Positions 43,949-52,037 of a stretch of DNA of 64,000 bases are shown in pieces; the first letter of the stretch is position 1, and each line of letters starts with the position of its first letter. The stretch is from Fibrobacter sp. UWEL (GTDB lineage Bacteria > Fibrobacterota > Fibrobacteria > Fibrobacterales > Fibrobacteraceae): positions 62,001-126,000 of the forward strand of contig NZ_FRBE01000007.1 of the NCBI RefSeq assembly GCF_900142535.1, in the 5' to 3' direction. A program made the position numbers and the translations under genes. The notes under the pieces were generated by a model. It did not search any database and was not told where the DNA came from. It saw only the letters and a program-made list of their open reading frames with translations.

Positions 43949-45008
43949 TGTTCTTCTCCTTCAGAGCTTTTTCTTCTGCAGTCAAACGGAAGGAGAAAAC
44001 ATTTTCTCTCGGTCCAAAAACTTCATTCTTAATCTTTGCACCTACGCCTACTCGGCCATCTTCCCAGGCAAAGATCTTCTTGCCCAGCCATGCCAAAATC
44101 AGGTCGCAGCCAAGACCAATAATTCCAAGAATCACAATGGCAGCATAGACGTTATCGAAATTACGATACTTGGCCTGCTGATTTATGAACCAAGTAATAC
44201 CGGAACTTGTTCCCACCACTTCAGCGACAATCAAATAGGTCCATGCCCAACCCAAGAGGATTCGCATGTCCTTGTACATCTTGGGAGCAATTTCAGGGAG
44301 AATTACCTTGAAGAGAATACGCTTGGGAGAAGAACCCAAAGTACGAGCCGCTTCAATCAAGGCGCCATCGGCACGACGGGTGGTTGCCGCAATCATAGGC
44401 ACCTGTTGGAAGAAAGTACCGATGATAATGATGGCGATTTTCGGAGCATCGTTAATGCCAAGGATGGCAACAGCCAAAGCGCCAAAAACCGGAGCCGGGA
44501 AATAGCGGAAGAATTCAATGAAGGGCCCAGTCAGTTTTTCGAAGAAAGGAATGGCACCAGAAAGCATGCCCATGGGCACGCCCACAAGGCTCGAAAGGAA
44601 GAAGGCCAGGAACACAATCTTTACGGAATGGAGGATGCTCTGGTAGAACCATACATCGCCATCGCGCTTGGGTTCCGTGGTAAAAGCCGTTACCAAGGCC
44701 TTGGCCACTTCGTGAGGGGCCGGCAGGTAAGCAGGGTTGGCGCGAACGCCGGTCATGGGCTTTTCACCAGCTTCAACCAAGTTCTTGTTTTCTTCGGCGA
44801 AGTTGGCACGATCAATTTCATCACCAGGCATACAGAACATGCTATCGCCAGCGTCCACCACGCGCATCAGCGGGTGATACACAAAAGGCACATAGCTAAT
44901 CACGCTCCAGGTAGCCAGGGGAATCACAAAGGAAAGAATGGCCAAAACCATAGTCCATTTCTTTCCGACAGTCTTTTGAATTCCAACAGGATTAGTCATT
45001 TGATCCAC
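43935..45008 (-). CDS. ABC transporter permease, NrtB/SsuC type
   Basis: The 357-aa protein has an N-terminal membrane helix, a soluble insertion of about 90 residues (about 55-125), then a BPD_transp_1 core with the EAA-like loop [26 protein letters not shown]. The inserted segment makes it longer than the usual 250-280 aa permease. It forms the channel for the substrate-binding protein encoded upstream. Confidence 0.88.
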   Translation of the reverse strand: MDQMTNPVGIQKTVGKKWTMVLAILSFVIPLATWSVISYVPFVYHPLMRVVDAGDSMFCMPGDEIDRANFAEENKNLVEAGEKPMTGVRANPAYLPAPHEVAKALVTAFTTEPKRDGDVWFYQSILHSVKIVFLAFFLSSLVGVPMGMLSGAIPFFEKLTGPFIEFFRYFPAPVFGALAVAILGINDAPKIAIIIIGTFFQQVPMIAATTRRADGALIEAARTLGSSPKRILFKVILPEIAPKMYKDMRILLGWAWTYLIVAEVVGTSSGITWFINQQAKYRNFDNVYAAIVILGIIGLGCDLILAWLGKKIFAWEDGRVGVGAKIKNEVFGPRENVFSFRLTAEEKALKEKNNGRL

Positions 45009-45024
45009 ACAACATTAAGGTTTT

Positions 45025-45043
45025 GCGGGGGCGCAACCCCCGC
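45025..45043. other. Perfect GC-rich hairpin between binding-protein and permease genes
   Basis: GCGGGGG (45025-45031) and CCCCCGC (45037-45043) form a 7-bp stem with a 5-nt loop. On the minus (sense) strand no T tract follows, so it is more likely a 3' stabiliser or pause site that raises the level of the binding protein than a full terminator. Confidence 0.6.
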
Positions 45044-45060
45044 GATTTTTGCCAAATGAA

Positions 45061-46038
45061 TTACTTCTTCAGAGCGTCTTCGGTGAACTTAGGCATGATG
45101 AATCGATTCACATCAACACTCTTGTCATACACCTTGTTATCTACGAAGAACTTGTCTACAATCTTGGAAGAACCATAAATGGAATTGTAACCTTCGCCCT
45201 TCTTGAAATACTTCACAGATTCGCTGAGGCTCAAGAACTTGGTGCCGCCCATGAACTTCGAATACTGAGCTTCGGAAATACCCACGCGGGCAGCCAGAAT
45301 CTTAACAGCCTCATCCTTGTTGGCAGGGTCCTTCAAATAAGCCACCACGTCATCCCAGGCGGCCACCACCTTGGCCCATTCAGCCTTGTTCTTCATGAGG
45401 GATTCCTGAGAAACAACCAGCAAGTCATAAATGATACCCGGTTCGTTGGCGCTGGTGTAAAGTTCCTTGGAACCCTTCACCTTTTCAAGAGCGTTCACAG
45501 AATGGGGAACCCATGCCACCACAGCGGCAACTTCACCGGATTCCAGAGTCTGTACAGCCTGATGGGTGGGCATGTTCACCAGAGTCACTTCGGAAGGCTT
45601 CAAGCCATTCTTCTGCAGAGCGTTAATCAAAAGAGCGTGGGAAAGGCAGCCAATTTCAACGCCAACCTTCTTACCCTTCAAATCCTTGATGGAATTGATT
45701 CCCGGGGCACCGACAATCTTATCGTTACCGTTACTGTAGTCGTTGATCAGGATGGTCACGTTACGGGCGCCGGTAGCGTTCAGCACCATGGCATCACCGT
45801 TAGCAACACCCACAGCATCCACCTTCTTGGCAGCGAAAGCATCCATAGACGGACCGTAATCAAACCATTCCAACTTTACTTCCACATCGTGCTTCTTAAA
45901 GAAGCCCTTCTTTTCGGCAATTTCCCAGGCGGTCCAACCCGGCCAATCGCTGTAGGCAATCTTCAGAACAGGCTTCTGAGCGTAAACGGTTGCAGCCAAA
46001 GCCATAACGCCTGCAATCAAGAACTTGGAAATATTCAT
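45061..46038 (-). CDS. ABC transporter substrate-binding protein, SsuA/NrtA type
   Basis: The 325-aa protein starts at ATG 46038, with AGAGG upstream; longer frames would run into the promoter. It has a Sec signal peptide (1-20, ending VYA), and the SsuA/TauA-like fold: IAYSDWPGWTAWEIAEKKGFF, GNDKIVGAPGINSIKDLKGKKVGVE and AAVVAWVPHS. It captures the pathway substrate in the periplasm; context suggests urea, guanidine or a related cationic amidine. It is first in the operon. Confidence 0.88.
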   Translation of the reverse strand: MNISKFLIAGVMALAATVYAQKPVLKIAYSDWPGWTAWEIAEKKGFFKKHDVEVKLEWFDYGPSMDAFAAKKVDAVGVANGDAMVLNATGARNVTILINDYSNGNDKIVGAPGINSIKDLKGKKVGVEIGCLSHALLINALQKNGLKPSEVTLVNMPTHQAVQTLESGEVAAVVAWVPHSVNALEKVKGSKELYTSANEPGIIYDLLVVSQESLMKNKAEWAKVVAAWDDVVAYLKDPANKDEAVKILAARVGISEAQYSKFMGGTKFLSLSESVKYFKKGEGYNSIYGSSKIVDKFFVDNKVYDKSVDVNRFIMPKFTEDALKK

Positions 46039-46080
46039 AGGAAACCTCTTTAGGTGAATTGTTTTTTTCGTTTCCATAAA

Positions 46081-46096
46081 TGCAAATGCCGTGCCA
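46081..46096 (-). promoter_or_regulatory. Sigma-54 promoter of the transporter/DUF1989/carboxylase operon
   Basis: The minus strand reads TGGCACGGCATTTGCA, a full -24/-12 match. The calculated start is near 46070, giving a 32-nt leader with a ribosome-binding site before ATG 46038. Confidence 0.9.
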
Positions 46097-46179
46097 AAAA
46101 ACAAAAAACGGCGTTATTTTACAGATTTCGCCAGTTTTACACTTTCGTATCAAAGAGATAAGATTTCGGTAGCCTCACG

Positions 46180-46201
46180 CTTTGTAAAGGCACTTTATAA
46201 A
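46180..46201. promoter_or_regulatory. Candidate ROK operator upstream of the carboxylase operon
   Basis: CTTTGTAAAG at 46180-46189 is followed by GCA and CTTTATAAA, the inverse of the block at 34425-34446 before the allophanate hydrolase gene. It lies about 110-130 bp upstream of the sigma-54 start site, where an enhancer or repressor site could act. Confidence 0.5.
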
Positions 46202-46316
46202 ACACCTTTTTATTTTCCATTTTATGTAAACAAGATCTTCAGTTTTTCCTGATTTTGCCCACTTATTTTCTTCAAAAAAGATCGTTTTTGGTCAAAACGC
46301 ACCAAAACAAACACAT

Positions 46317-46325
46317 TTTGTAAAG
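46317..46325. promoter_or_regulatory. Candidate ROK autoregulatory half-site
   Basis: TTTGTAAAG occurs again about 50 bp before the ROK start codon, close to where a -35 element would lie (TATACG near 46341 may be the -10). The remainder of 46039-46373 is A/T rich; I found no guanidine riboswitch there. Confidence 0.4.
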
Positions 46326-46373
46326 TGGCATATTTTTCGCTATACGAGAAAGAATAGACGTTAAAGGAAATAA

Positions 46374-47375
46374 ATGGTTAAGGAAATTCACTCTTCGACA
46401 GAAATCAAGAAAATAAATGTGGCCAGCGTAAAAAGAGCCATTTTGGAGAAAGGATCCGCCACCAAGCCAGAAGTAGCTGAACTTACAGGACTGAGCGTCG
46501 TCACTTGCGGCGCGATCCTTAACGAGCTCGCCGCATCAGGGACCATTATCGAAGAAACACAAAGACTTTCCAACGGGGGTCGCCCCGCCGTGAGTTACCG
46601 TTTTAGCGAAAATACAGGCAACGCCCTCTGCGCATACATGTACAAGGAGAGCGATTTCTGCTATCTACGATATCAAATCCGAGACATTTCTGGAAACATC
46701 AAAGACACCGGCGTAATCCAAGAGAAGAGTCTCAGTATAGACACCCTGGTTGACTATATCAAAAAACTATGCGTTCCCGAAAAGTTCATCAAAGTCATCG
46801 TACTAGGAATCCAAGGGTGCATCAACAACGGCGTCTTGGAATTCTCCGATTTTTCAAATTTAATCGGAATCAACGTCTCTAACAAAATACAATCCGCAAC
46901 AGGAATCACCACGATAGTCGAAAACGACATGAACACCATCGCGCTAGGTTATTCCAAAAGCGACGAGAATACAAACGTAGACAACATTGCCATTCTCTTT
47001 TTTCCAAAGGGACAAACTCCCGCGGGAGGATTCGTTGTCGACGGGAACATTCTTCGCGGGTCATCAAATCTTGCAGGAGAGCTTTCTTTCTTCCCCTTCA
47101 ATTTCAAAAAAGAAAGTCAGCGAGTCGCCTTCAGCGACATTGAATATGCACAGCCAATCATAGGGCAGCTAGCCGTTGCCACCACTATATTTCTAGATCC
47201 ATCTGCCATCGTTATCACAGGCGGCCTATCTAATGAAGTGAACAAGGAAGACATTATAAATGTCTTAAAAACAAGCCTTAATCGCAGCCAACTTCCCGAC
47301 ATCAAAATTCAGCCTATGGTAGAATCGGAATATTACACCGGTTTATATTCCATTGCTCTTGACCATTTAATTTAA
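46374..47375 (+). CDS. ROK-family transcriptional regulator
   Basis: The 333-aa protein has an N-terminal winged helix (about 10-70, KRAILEKGSATKPEVAELTG, SVVTCGAILNELAASGTI, then NGGRPAVSYRF) and a ROK domain (about 80-330) with ENDMNTIALGY, a G-rich GFVVDGNILRG, and LAGELSFFP. The zinc-binding CxCGxxGC motif of many ROK proteins is absent. ROK regulators usually sense sugars, but this one diverges from a nitrogen-scavenging operon, which suggests a different effector. RBS AAAGGA precedes ATG 46374. Confidence 0.88.
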   Translation: MVKEIHSSTEIKKINVASVKRAILEKGSATKPEVAELTGLSVVTCGAILNELAASGTIIEETQRLSNGGRPAVSYRFSENTGNALCAYMYKESDFCYLRYQIRDISGNIKDTGVIQEKSLSIDTLVDYIKKLCVPEKFIKVIVLGIQGCINNGVLEFSDFSNLIGINVSNKIQSATGITTIVENDMNTIALGYSKSDENTNVDNIAILFFPKGQTPAGGFVVDGNILRGSSNLAGELSFFPFNFKKESQRVAFSDIEYAQPIIGQLAVATTIFLDPSAIVITGGLSNEVNKEDIINVLKTSLNRSQLPDIKIQPMVESEYYTGLYSIALDHLI

Positions 47376-47390
47376 AGACTTTTAAGAAGC

Positions 47391-47410
47391 CCATGTAAAA
47401 TCCATGTAAA
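47391..47410 (+). promoter_or_regulatory. Pho-box-like direct repeat before the phosphate transporter gene
   Basis: CCATGTAAA at 47391-47399 is repeated at 47402-47410 with an 11-bp period, the geometry of PhoB sites. CTTTGCAAAG (47424-47433) and a TATATAGG (-10-like) follow before the start codon at 47518. Confidence 0.55.
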
Positions 47411-47517
47411 GCGAAAATAAAACCTTTGCAAAGCCCATTATATAGGCCTTGTGCCTTCCCCCTCAAGCTATTTACCTTATAGCCGCAGATTAACACAAAC
47501 GCAAAAAAGGTAATAGC

Positions 47518-49779
47518 ATGATTTCGCTTTACATCATTCTGGTGGCACTGCTGTTGACGCTGGCCATCTTTGATCTTTTCCTTGGCGTATCCAACGACGC
47601 CGTCAACTTCATGAATTCCGCCATCGGAAGCAAGGCCTTCAAATTCAGGACCCTTCTGATTTTCGCCGCAGTGGGCGTGTTTATGGGAGCCACCTTCAGC
47701 AATGGCATGATGGACATCGCCCGCCACGGAATTTTCCAGCCGCAGTACTACACTTTCGCGGAACTTTCCACCATCTTCGTGGCGGTAATGCTGACGGACG
47801 TGATTCTCCTGGATTTTTTCAATTCACTGGGAATGCCCACTTCCACCACAGTCTCCATGGTCTTTGAATTGCTGGGAGCATCCGTTGCAGTAGCCTGCAT
47901 CAAAGTGGCGGGCGACGATTCCCTTGCCTTAGGAAACCTGATTAACACCAGCAAGGCTTTGTCCGTCATTATGGGCATCTTCGTTTCCGTTGCCATTGCC
48001 TTTACAGTAGGCACTATTGTGCAATACCTGACCCGACTGATTTTCACCTTCGGTTACAAAAAGAACCTGAAATATTTCATCGGCATCTTCGGCGGATTTT
48101 CTCTCACATCCATTCTCTACTTCATCCTGATCAAGGGCCTAAAGAACATGAGTTTTGTAGGCGCCGATTACAAGCAGTTTATCGCAAGCAACGAAGGCCT
48201 TCTTCTGGCGGGGATGTTCGCCGCATTCTTCGTACTAAGCCACATTCTCCACACTGCGGGCGTCAACGTCTTGAAAGTCATTATCGGCTTTGGAACCTTT
48301 TCTCTGGCACTTGCATTTGCGGGGAATGACCTTGTAAATTTCGTAGGCGTTCCTTTGGCAGGACTTTCCTCGTTGCAACACTTGATGGCTGATGGCGGCA
48401 CTCCCGACACTTACACCATGGAAGCCTTGTTGCAATCGGAACCTGGCCAGTGGTATTTGCTTTTGACAGCCGGTGTCATCATGGTTCTGGCTTTAATCTT
48501 TTCGAAGAAATCTCACAACGTTATTAAAACCTCTGTGAACCTTGCTGCCCAGGGACAATCCGAAGAAATCTTCGGCACCAATCCTGTGGCAAGAGCAATG
48601 ATCCGCGGAAGCCACACCATCGGCAAAGCATTATCAACCCTAATCCCCGCAAAAGTCTCCAAGTCAATGAACGCGCGATTCAACACCCAAGCAATCCAGT
48701 TGGAAGAAAAAGATGCAGCCTTCGATTTATTGCGAGCCAGCGTCAACTTGATGCTAGCCAGTTCCTTGATTGCCTTGGGAACTTCCTTGAAGTTGCCTCT
48801 TTCCACCACATACGTCACCTTCATGGTGGCCATGGGTACAAGCCTCGCCGATCGCGCCTGGAGCCGTGAATCCGCAGTCTACCGCATTACCGGCGTACTC
48901 TCCGTTATTGGCGGCTGGTTCGCCACCGCATTCATTGCATTCGCCATCAGCGGAATCGTTGCAGTAGGTCTCTTCTTCGGCGGTTTCGTGGCGAAGTTCA
49001 GTTTAATCGCAATTGTTGTAACCTATCTCGTTTACGCCAACTTCAAAAAGCGGGACAAAGCCGCCGACAAGACCGCAGAACGTTTTGAAAAAATTCTCAC
49101 CGCAAGCCCCGACACGAAAAAGTACCCTCTCATCCAGGAGTACAGCCGCAGCGAATGGAGCGAAGTTCTAAGCTGGACCGCCGAATGTTACAAGAACGTT
49201 CTCTTCAGTTTCTTGAGGGAAGATTTAAGCGGTCTCCGCTCCGCCAACAAGCAAATCAAAATCCTAAAGAAGCACATCGAGCGCAACCGTCGCCACGGCT
49301 CTTTCTGCACCGAACTGCTTGCAAAAGAAGATATGGTAAACAAAAACTTTTTCCTTTACCAGGCCAACGACTTTATGGGCGAAATGCTCTTCAGCCTCCA
49401 ACAAATTTGTTCCCCCTGCAAGGACCACGTAGACAACAGTTTCTCCCCCATGGAAAATGACAAACGCAAAATGTTAATGCGCTTCGCCTACGATGTAGAA
49501 TCCGCCATCAACGACTCCGCACAATTAGTAAGCAAGAATGATTACGAACGCTGCGATGAAATCCGCACCAAACTTAAGGAACTCAGCAAGAAAATCTTGG
49601 ACGAGCGCAAAAGTCAGATGTTCAATGAAAATCCGAAAGTAGATTCCGCCGGGGTCCGCACCACCATCATCTACATGACCATCCTGTACGAATCCAAGGC
49701 CATGCTAGACGCAGTCGCATCCTTCGCAAAATCCAGCCGAAAGTTCATGACTGAAAAAGCGGAACCCGTTTTAAAGTAA
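47518..49779 (+). CDS. PiT-family inorganic phosphate transporter with PhoU-like C-terminus
   Basis: The 753-aa protein has a membrane part (about 1-525) with the two PiT repeats: the GVSNDAVNFMNSAIGSKAF and MPTSTTVSMVFELLGAS motifs, and in the second half GTSLKLPLSTTYVTFMVAMG. It then carries a cytoplasmic helical region (about 530-750) resembling PhoU/DUF47 proteins. It imports phosphate with a cation; the C-terminal domain may link it to the adjacent two-component system. A PhoB-like direct repeat lies upstream. Confidence 0.88.
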   Translation: MISLYIILVALLLTLAIFDLFLGVSNDAVNFMNSAIGSKAFKFRTLLIFAAVGVFMGATFSNGMMDIARHGIFQPQYYTFAELSTIFVAVMLTDVILLDFFNSLGMPTSTTVSMVFELLGASVAVACIKVAGDDSLALGNLINTSKALSVIMGIFVSVAIAFTVGTIVQYLTRLIFTFGYKKNLKYFIGIFGGFSLTSILYFILIKGLKNMSFVGADYKQFIASNEGLLLAGMFAAFFVLSHILHTAGVNVLKVIIGFGTFSLALAFAGNDLVNFVGVPLAGLSSLQHLMADGGTPDTYTMEALLQSEPGQWYLLLTAGVIMVLALIFSKKSHNVIKTSVNLAAQGQSEEIFGTNPVARAMIRGSHTIGKALSTLIPAKVSKSMNARFNTQAIQLEEKDAAFDLLRASVNLMLASSLIALGTSLKLPLSTTYVTFMVAMGTSLADRAWSRESAVYRITGVLSVIGGWFATAFIAFAISGIVAVGLFFGGFVAKFSLIAIVVTYLVYANFKKRDKAADKTAERFEKILTASPDTKKYPLIQEYSRSEWSEVLSWTAECYKNVLFSFLREDLSGLRSANKQIKILKKHIERNRRHGSFCTELLAKEDMVNKNFFLYQANDFMGEMLFSLQQICSPCKDHVDNSFSPMENDKRKMLMRFAYDVESAINDSAQLVSKNDYERCDEIRTKLKELSKKILDERKSQMFNENPKVDSAGVRTTIIYMTILYESKAMLDAVASFAKSSRKFMTEKAEPVLK

Positions 49780-49791
49780 AATCCACGTAAA
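49776..49791 (+). promoter_or_regulatory. Second Pho-box-like repeat, before the response regulator gene
   Basis: GTAAA occurs at 49776-49780 and 49787-49791, again with an 11-bp period and the surrounding TCCA(C/T)GTAAAG shared with 47402. TATAAT at 49829-49834 is a good -10 element, only 15 bp before ATG 49850, so the leader would be very short. Confidence 0.4.
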
Positions 49792-49849
49792 GTGCATCAT
49801 TTCGCTCTTGTTAGGCGCTCCCGAACTTTATAATTTTAGCGTAGAATCT

Positions 49850-50554
49850 ATGATTTATATAGTTGAAGATGATTCTGAAATCCGCGAAATGGAAACGTAC
49901 GCCCTGCGGAACGCCGGCTTCGAAGTGGCGGCCTTTGACTGCGGCAAGGCCATGGACGAACACCTCCGCAGTTCTGCTACGGACAACGAAAAGCCGGATC
50001 TATTCATTTTAGACATAATGCTCCCCGGCGAAGACGGCTTAAGTATTCTGAAAAGATTGCGGTCCCAGTCCTACACCAGTCAGATTCCTGTGATGATGCT
50101 TACTGCAAAAGGTACGGAGCTGGACAAGGTGAAAGGTCTTGATTCCGGTGCAGACGATTACCTTACAAAGCCCTTCGGGATTCTGGAATTCATTTCTCGC
50201 GTAAAGGCATTATTGCGACGTGCGACAAATACGGCTACGGGAGCCACCGCGCCCGGCACAGAAAACACCTTGCAAGTAGGCGGAATTCTATTAGACGATA
50301 ACCGCCACATAGTCACCATCAACGGCAACCCTTGCGAGCTCACCTTCAAAGAATACGAATTGCTAAAGCTGTTGATGCAAAAGCCCGGCAACGTTTTTAC
50401 CCGTCAGGAAATTATGACCCGAGTATGGGGCGTTGATTTCACATTGGAAACTCGCACCGTAGATATGCACATCAAGACTCTCCGTCAAAAACTGGGCAAC
50501 TGCGGTGACATCATCAAGACCATTCGTAACATCGGGTACAAAGCGGAGGCATAA
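49850..50554 (+). CDS. phoB: OmpR/PhoB-type response regulator
   Basis: The 234-aa protein has a receiver domain with Asp55 (LFILDIMLPGEDG) and a Lys in LTKPFG, followed by an OmpR-type winged helix (about 135-232, ELTFKEYELLKLLMQKPGNV, DMHIKTLRQKLG). The start at 49850 fits the receiver fold; a 14-codon upstream extension is less likely. Neighbouring phosphate transporter and kinase support a PhoB role. Confidence 0.88.
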   Translation: MIYIVEDDSEIREMETYALRNAGFEVAAFDCGKAMDEHLRSSATDNEKPDLFILDIMLPGEDGLSILKRLRSQSYTSQIPVMMLTAKGTELDKVKGLDSGADDYLTKPFGILEFISRVKALLRRATNTATGATAPGTENTLQVGGILLDDNRHIVTINGNPCELTFKEYELLKLLMQKPGNVFTRQEIMTRVWGVDFTLETRTVDMHIKTLRQKLGNCGDIIKTIRNIGYKAEA

Positions 50555-50556
50555 TT

Positions 50557-51930
50557 ATGCAGGCCCGAATCAGTTTAAGCCTTTGCTACGTTGGCATTCT
50601 CGCCACAATCTTTGCAGTCTATTTTTCTACCAAAGTTTTCGAAGAAACTCTAGTGAGCGAAATGCACAGCGCACTGCGTCAGGATTCCCACCTGATTGAA
50701 GCCGCCTACGATCAAAATTCCGAAATCCAGTTGAAGCAATTCGCCTCTGATTCCCTGCGCATCACCCTTATTTCAAAAGAGGGCGACGTTCTTTTTGAAA
50801 GCGATGGCCAGGCAGAAAACATGGGCAATCACATGAGTCGCCCCGAAGTCATCGCAGCCTTTAAGGAAGGCTCCGGCGAAGGGGTGCGACACTCCACCAC
50901 GTTGGACGCAAGCGTTTACTACTACGCTGTAAAATTGACGGACGGAAACATCCTAAGACTGGGTATGAAACAGGCAAACATCCAGCAAGTGGTTTCCCGC
51001 ACGACACCTTATTTATTAGGCCTCATTGCCGTCATTATTGCAGTTTCAATTCTCATTGCAATCGGGCTGGGTAAAATCTTTGTTCGCCCCATCAAGAAAC
51101 TTTCGGAGAAACTGGATGACGCTGAAATCCTTGAAGACGAAAGCCTGTACAAAGAAATCGCTCCCTTCATAAAAACCATTCGAAACAAGAATCGCGAACT
51201 GGCCATTACCATCGAAAAGCTTCACGACGAAGAACAGAAAACCACCCGTCTAAAAGACGAATTCACCGCCAACGCGGCCCATGAATTAAAGACCCCCCTC
51301 ACCACAATTTCAGGCTACGCCGAAATGCTGGAAGCAGGCATCGCAAAGCCCGAAGACACCGCACGTTTCGCAGGGAAAATCCACAAAGAAGCCCAGCGAA
51401 TGCTCAACATCACCAATGACATTCTGACCCTTTCAAAACTAGATAAACCTAGCAAACAGACCGTCAATCTAGACGAAGATGTAGACCTATGGAGTACCGC
51501 AACTGATTGCGTGGGGCTTTTAACCATAAACGCCAACAAAAAGAATATTCAACTTTCATTGCAAGGTGAAGTCGGCACAGTTGACAGATCCAGCAATCAC
51601 ACCATCAAAGGCAACGAAAAACTGATTTTCGAGATGATCTACAACCTGGTAGATAACGCCATCCGCTACACCAACGAAAATGGGAAAGTGGATGTCATTG
51701 TTGTAGGCAATTCCATTTCCGTCATAGACAACGGCATCGGCATCCCCGAAGAATACAAGGATCGAGTATTCGAAAGATTCTTTAGGGTGGACAAAAGCCA
51801 TTCCCGCGAAACAGGCGGAACAGGCCTAGGCCTCGCCATCGTTAAGCACGTAGCCGAAGTACACAACGCCACCATTGACTTCAAATCCATCGTAGGCGTG
51901 GGTACGCAAATTCGGGTGAGTTTTCCATAA
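50557..51930 (+). CDS. phoR: PhoR-like sensor histidine kinase
   Basis: The 457-aa protein has two membrane helices (about 5-25 and 149-171) around a periplasmic sensor, a short linker, a HisKA domain with His242 (AAHELKTPLTTI), and an HATPase_c domain (DNGIGIPEEYKDRVFERFFR, TGGTGLGLAIVKHVAE). It begins 2 bp after the regulator gene. The pair probably controls phosphate uptake genes, including the transporter before it. Confidence 0.88.
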   Translation: MQARISLSLCYVGILATIFAVYFSTKVFEETLVSEMHSALRQDSHLIEAAYDQNSEIQLKQFASDSLRITLISKEGDVLFESDGQAENMGNHMSRPEVIAAFKEGSGEGVRHSTTLDASVYYYAVKLTDGNILRLGMKQANIQQVVSRTTPYLLGLIAVIIAVSILIAIGLGKIFVRPIKKLSEKLDDAEILEDESLYKEIAPFIKTIRNKNRELAITIEKLHDEEQKTTRLKDEFTANAAHELKTPLTTISGYAEMLEAGIAKPEDTARFAGKIHKEAQRMLNITNDILTLSKLDKPSKQTVNLDEDVDLWSTATDCVGLLTINANKKNIQLSLQGEVGTVDRSSNHTIKGNEKLIFEMIYNLVDNAIRYTNENGKVDVIVVGNSISVIDNGIGIPEEYKDRVFERFFRVDKSHSRETGGTGLGLAIVKHVAEVHNATIDFKSIVGVGTQIRVSFP

Positions 51931-52037
51931 AAGCAATCATTTCTTTGTCTTTTGTCTATTTTCCACGAATTATTTGTTTGGTTTTTGTCTAATTTTTGTA
52001 TATTTATTCCTTGGAAATTATCTTCAAAAAGGTTGAA

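Noticed and set aside
45061-46104. Longer start for the substrate-binding protein
   Set aside because: The extra codons run through the sigma-54 promoter at 46081-46096; the signal peptide and ribosome-binding site fit ATG 46038.
46039-46373. Possible guanidine riboswitch before the carboxylase operon
   Set aside because: I looked for the conserved cores of the ykkC-type and mini-ykkC-type classes on both strands and saw none; the region is A/T rich with operator-like repeats. A covariance search would settle it.
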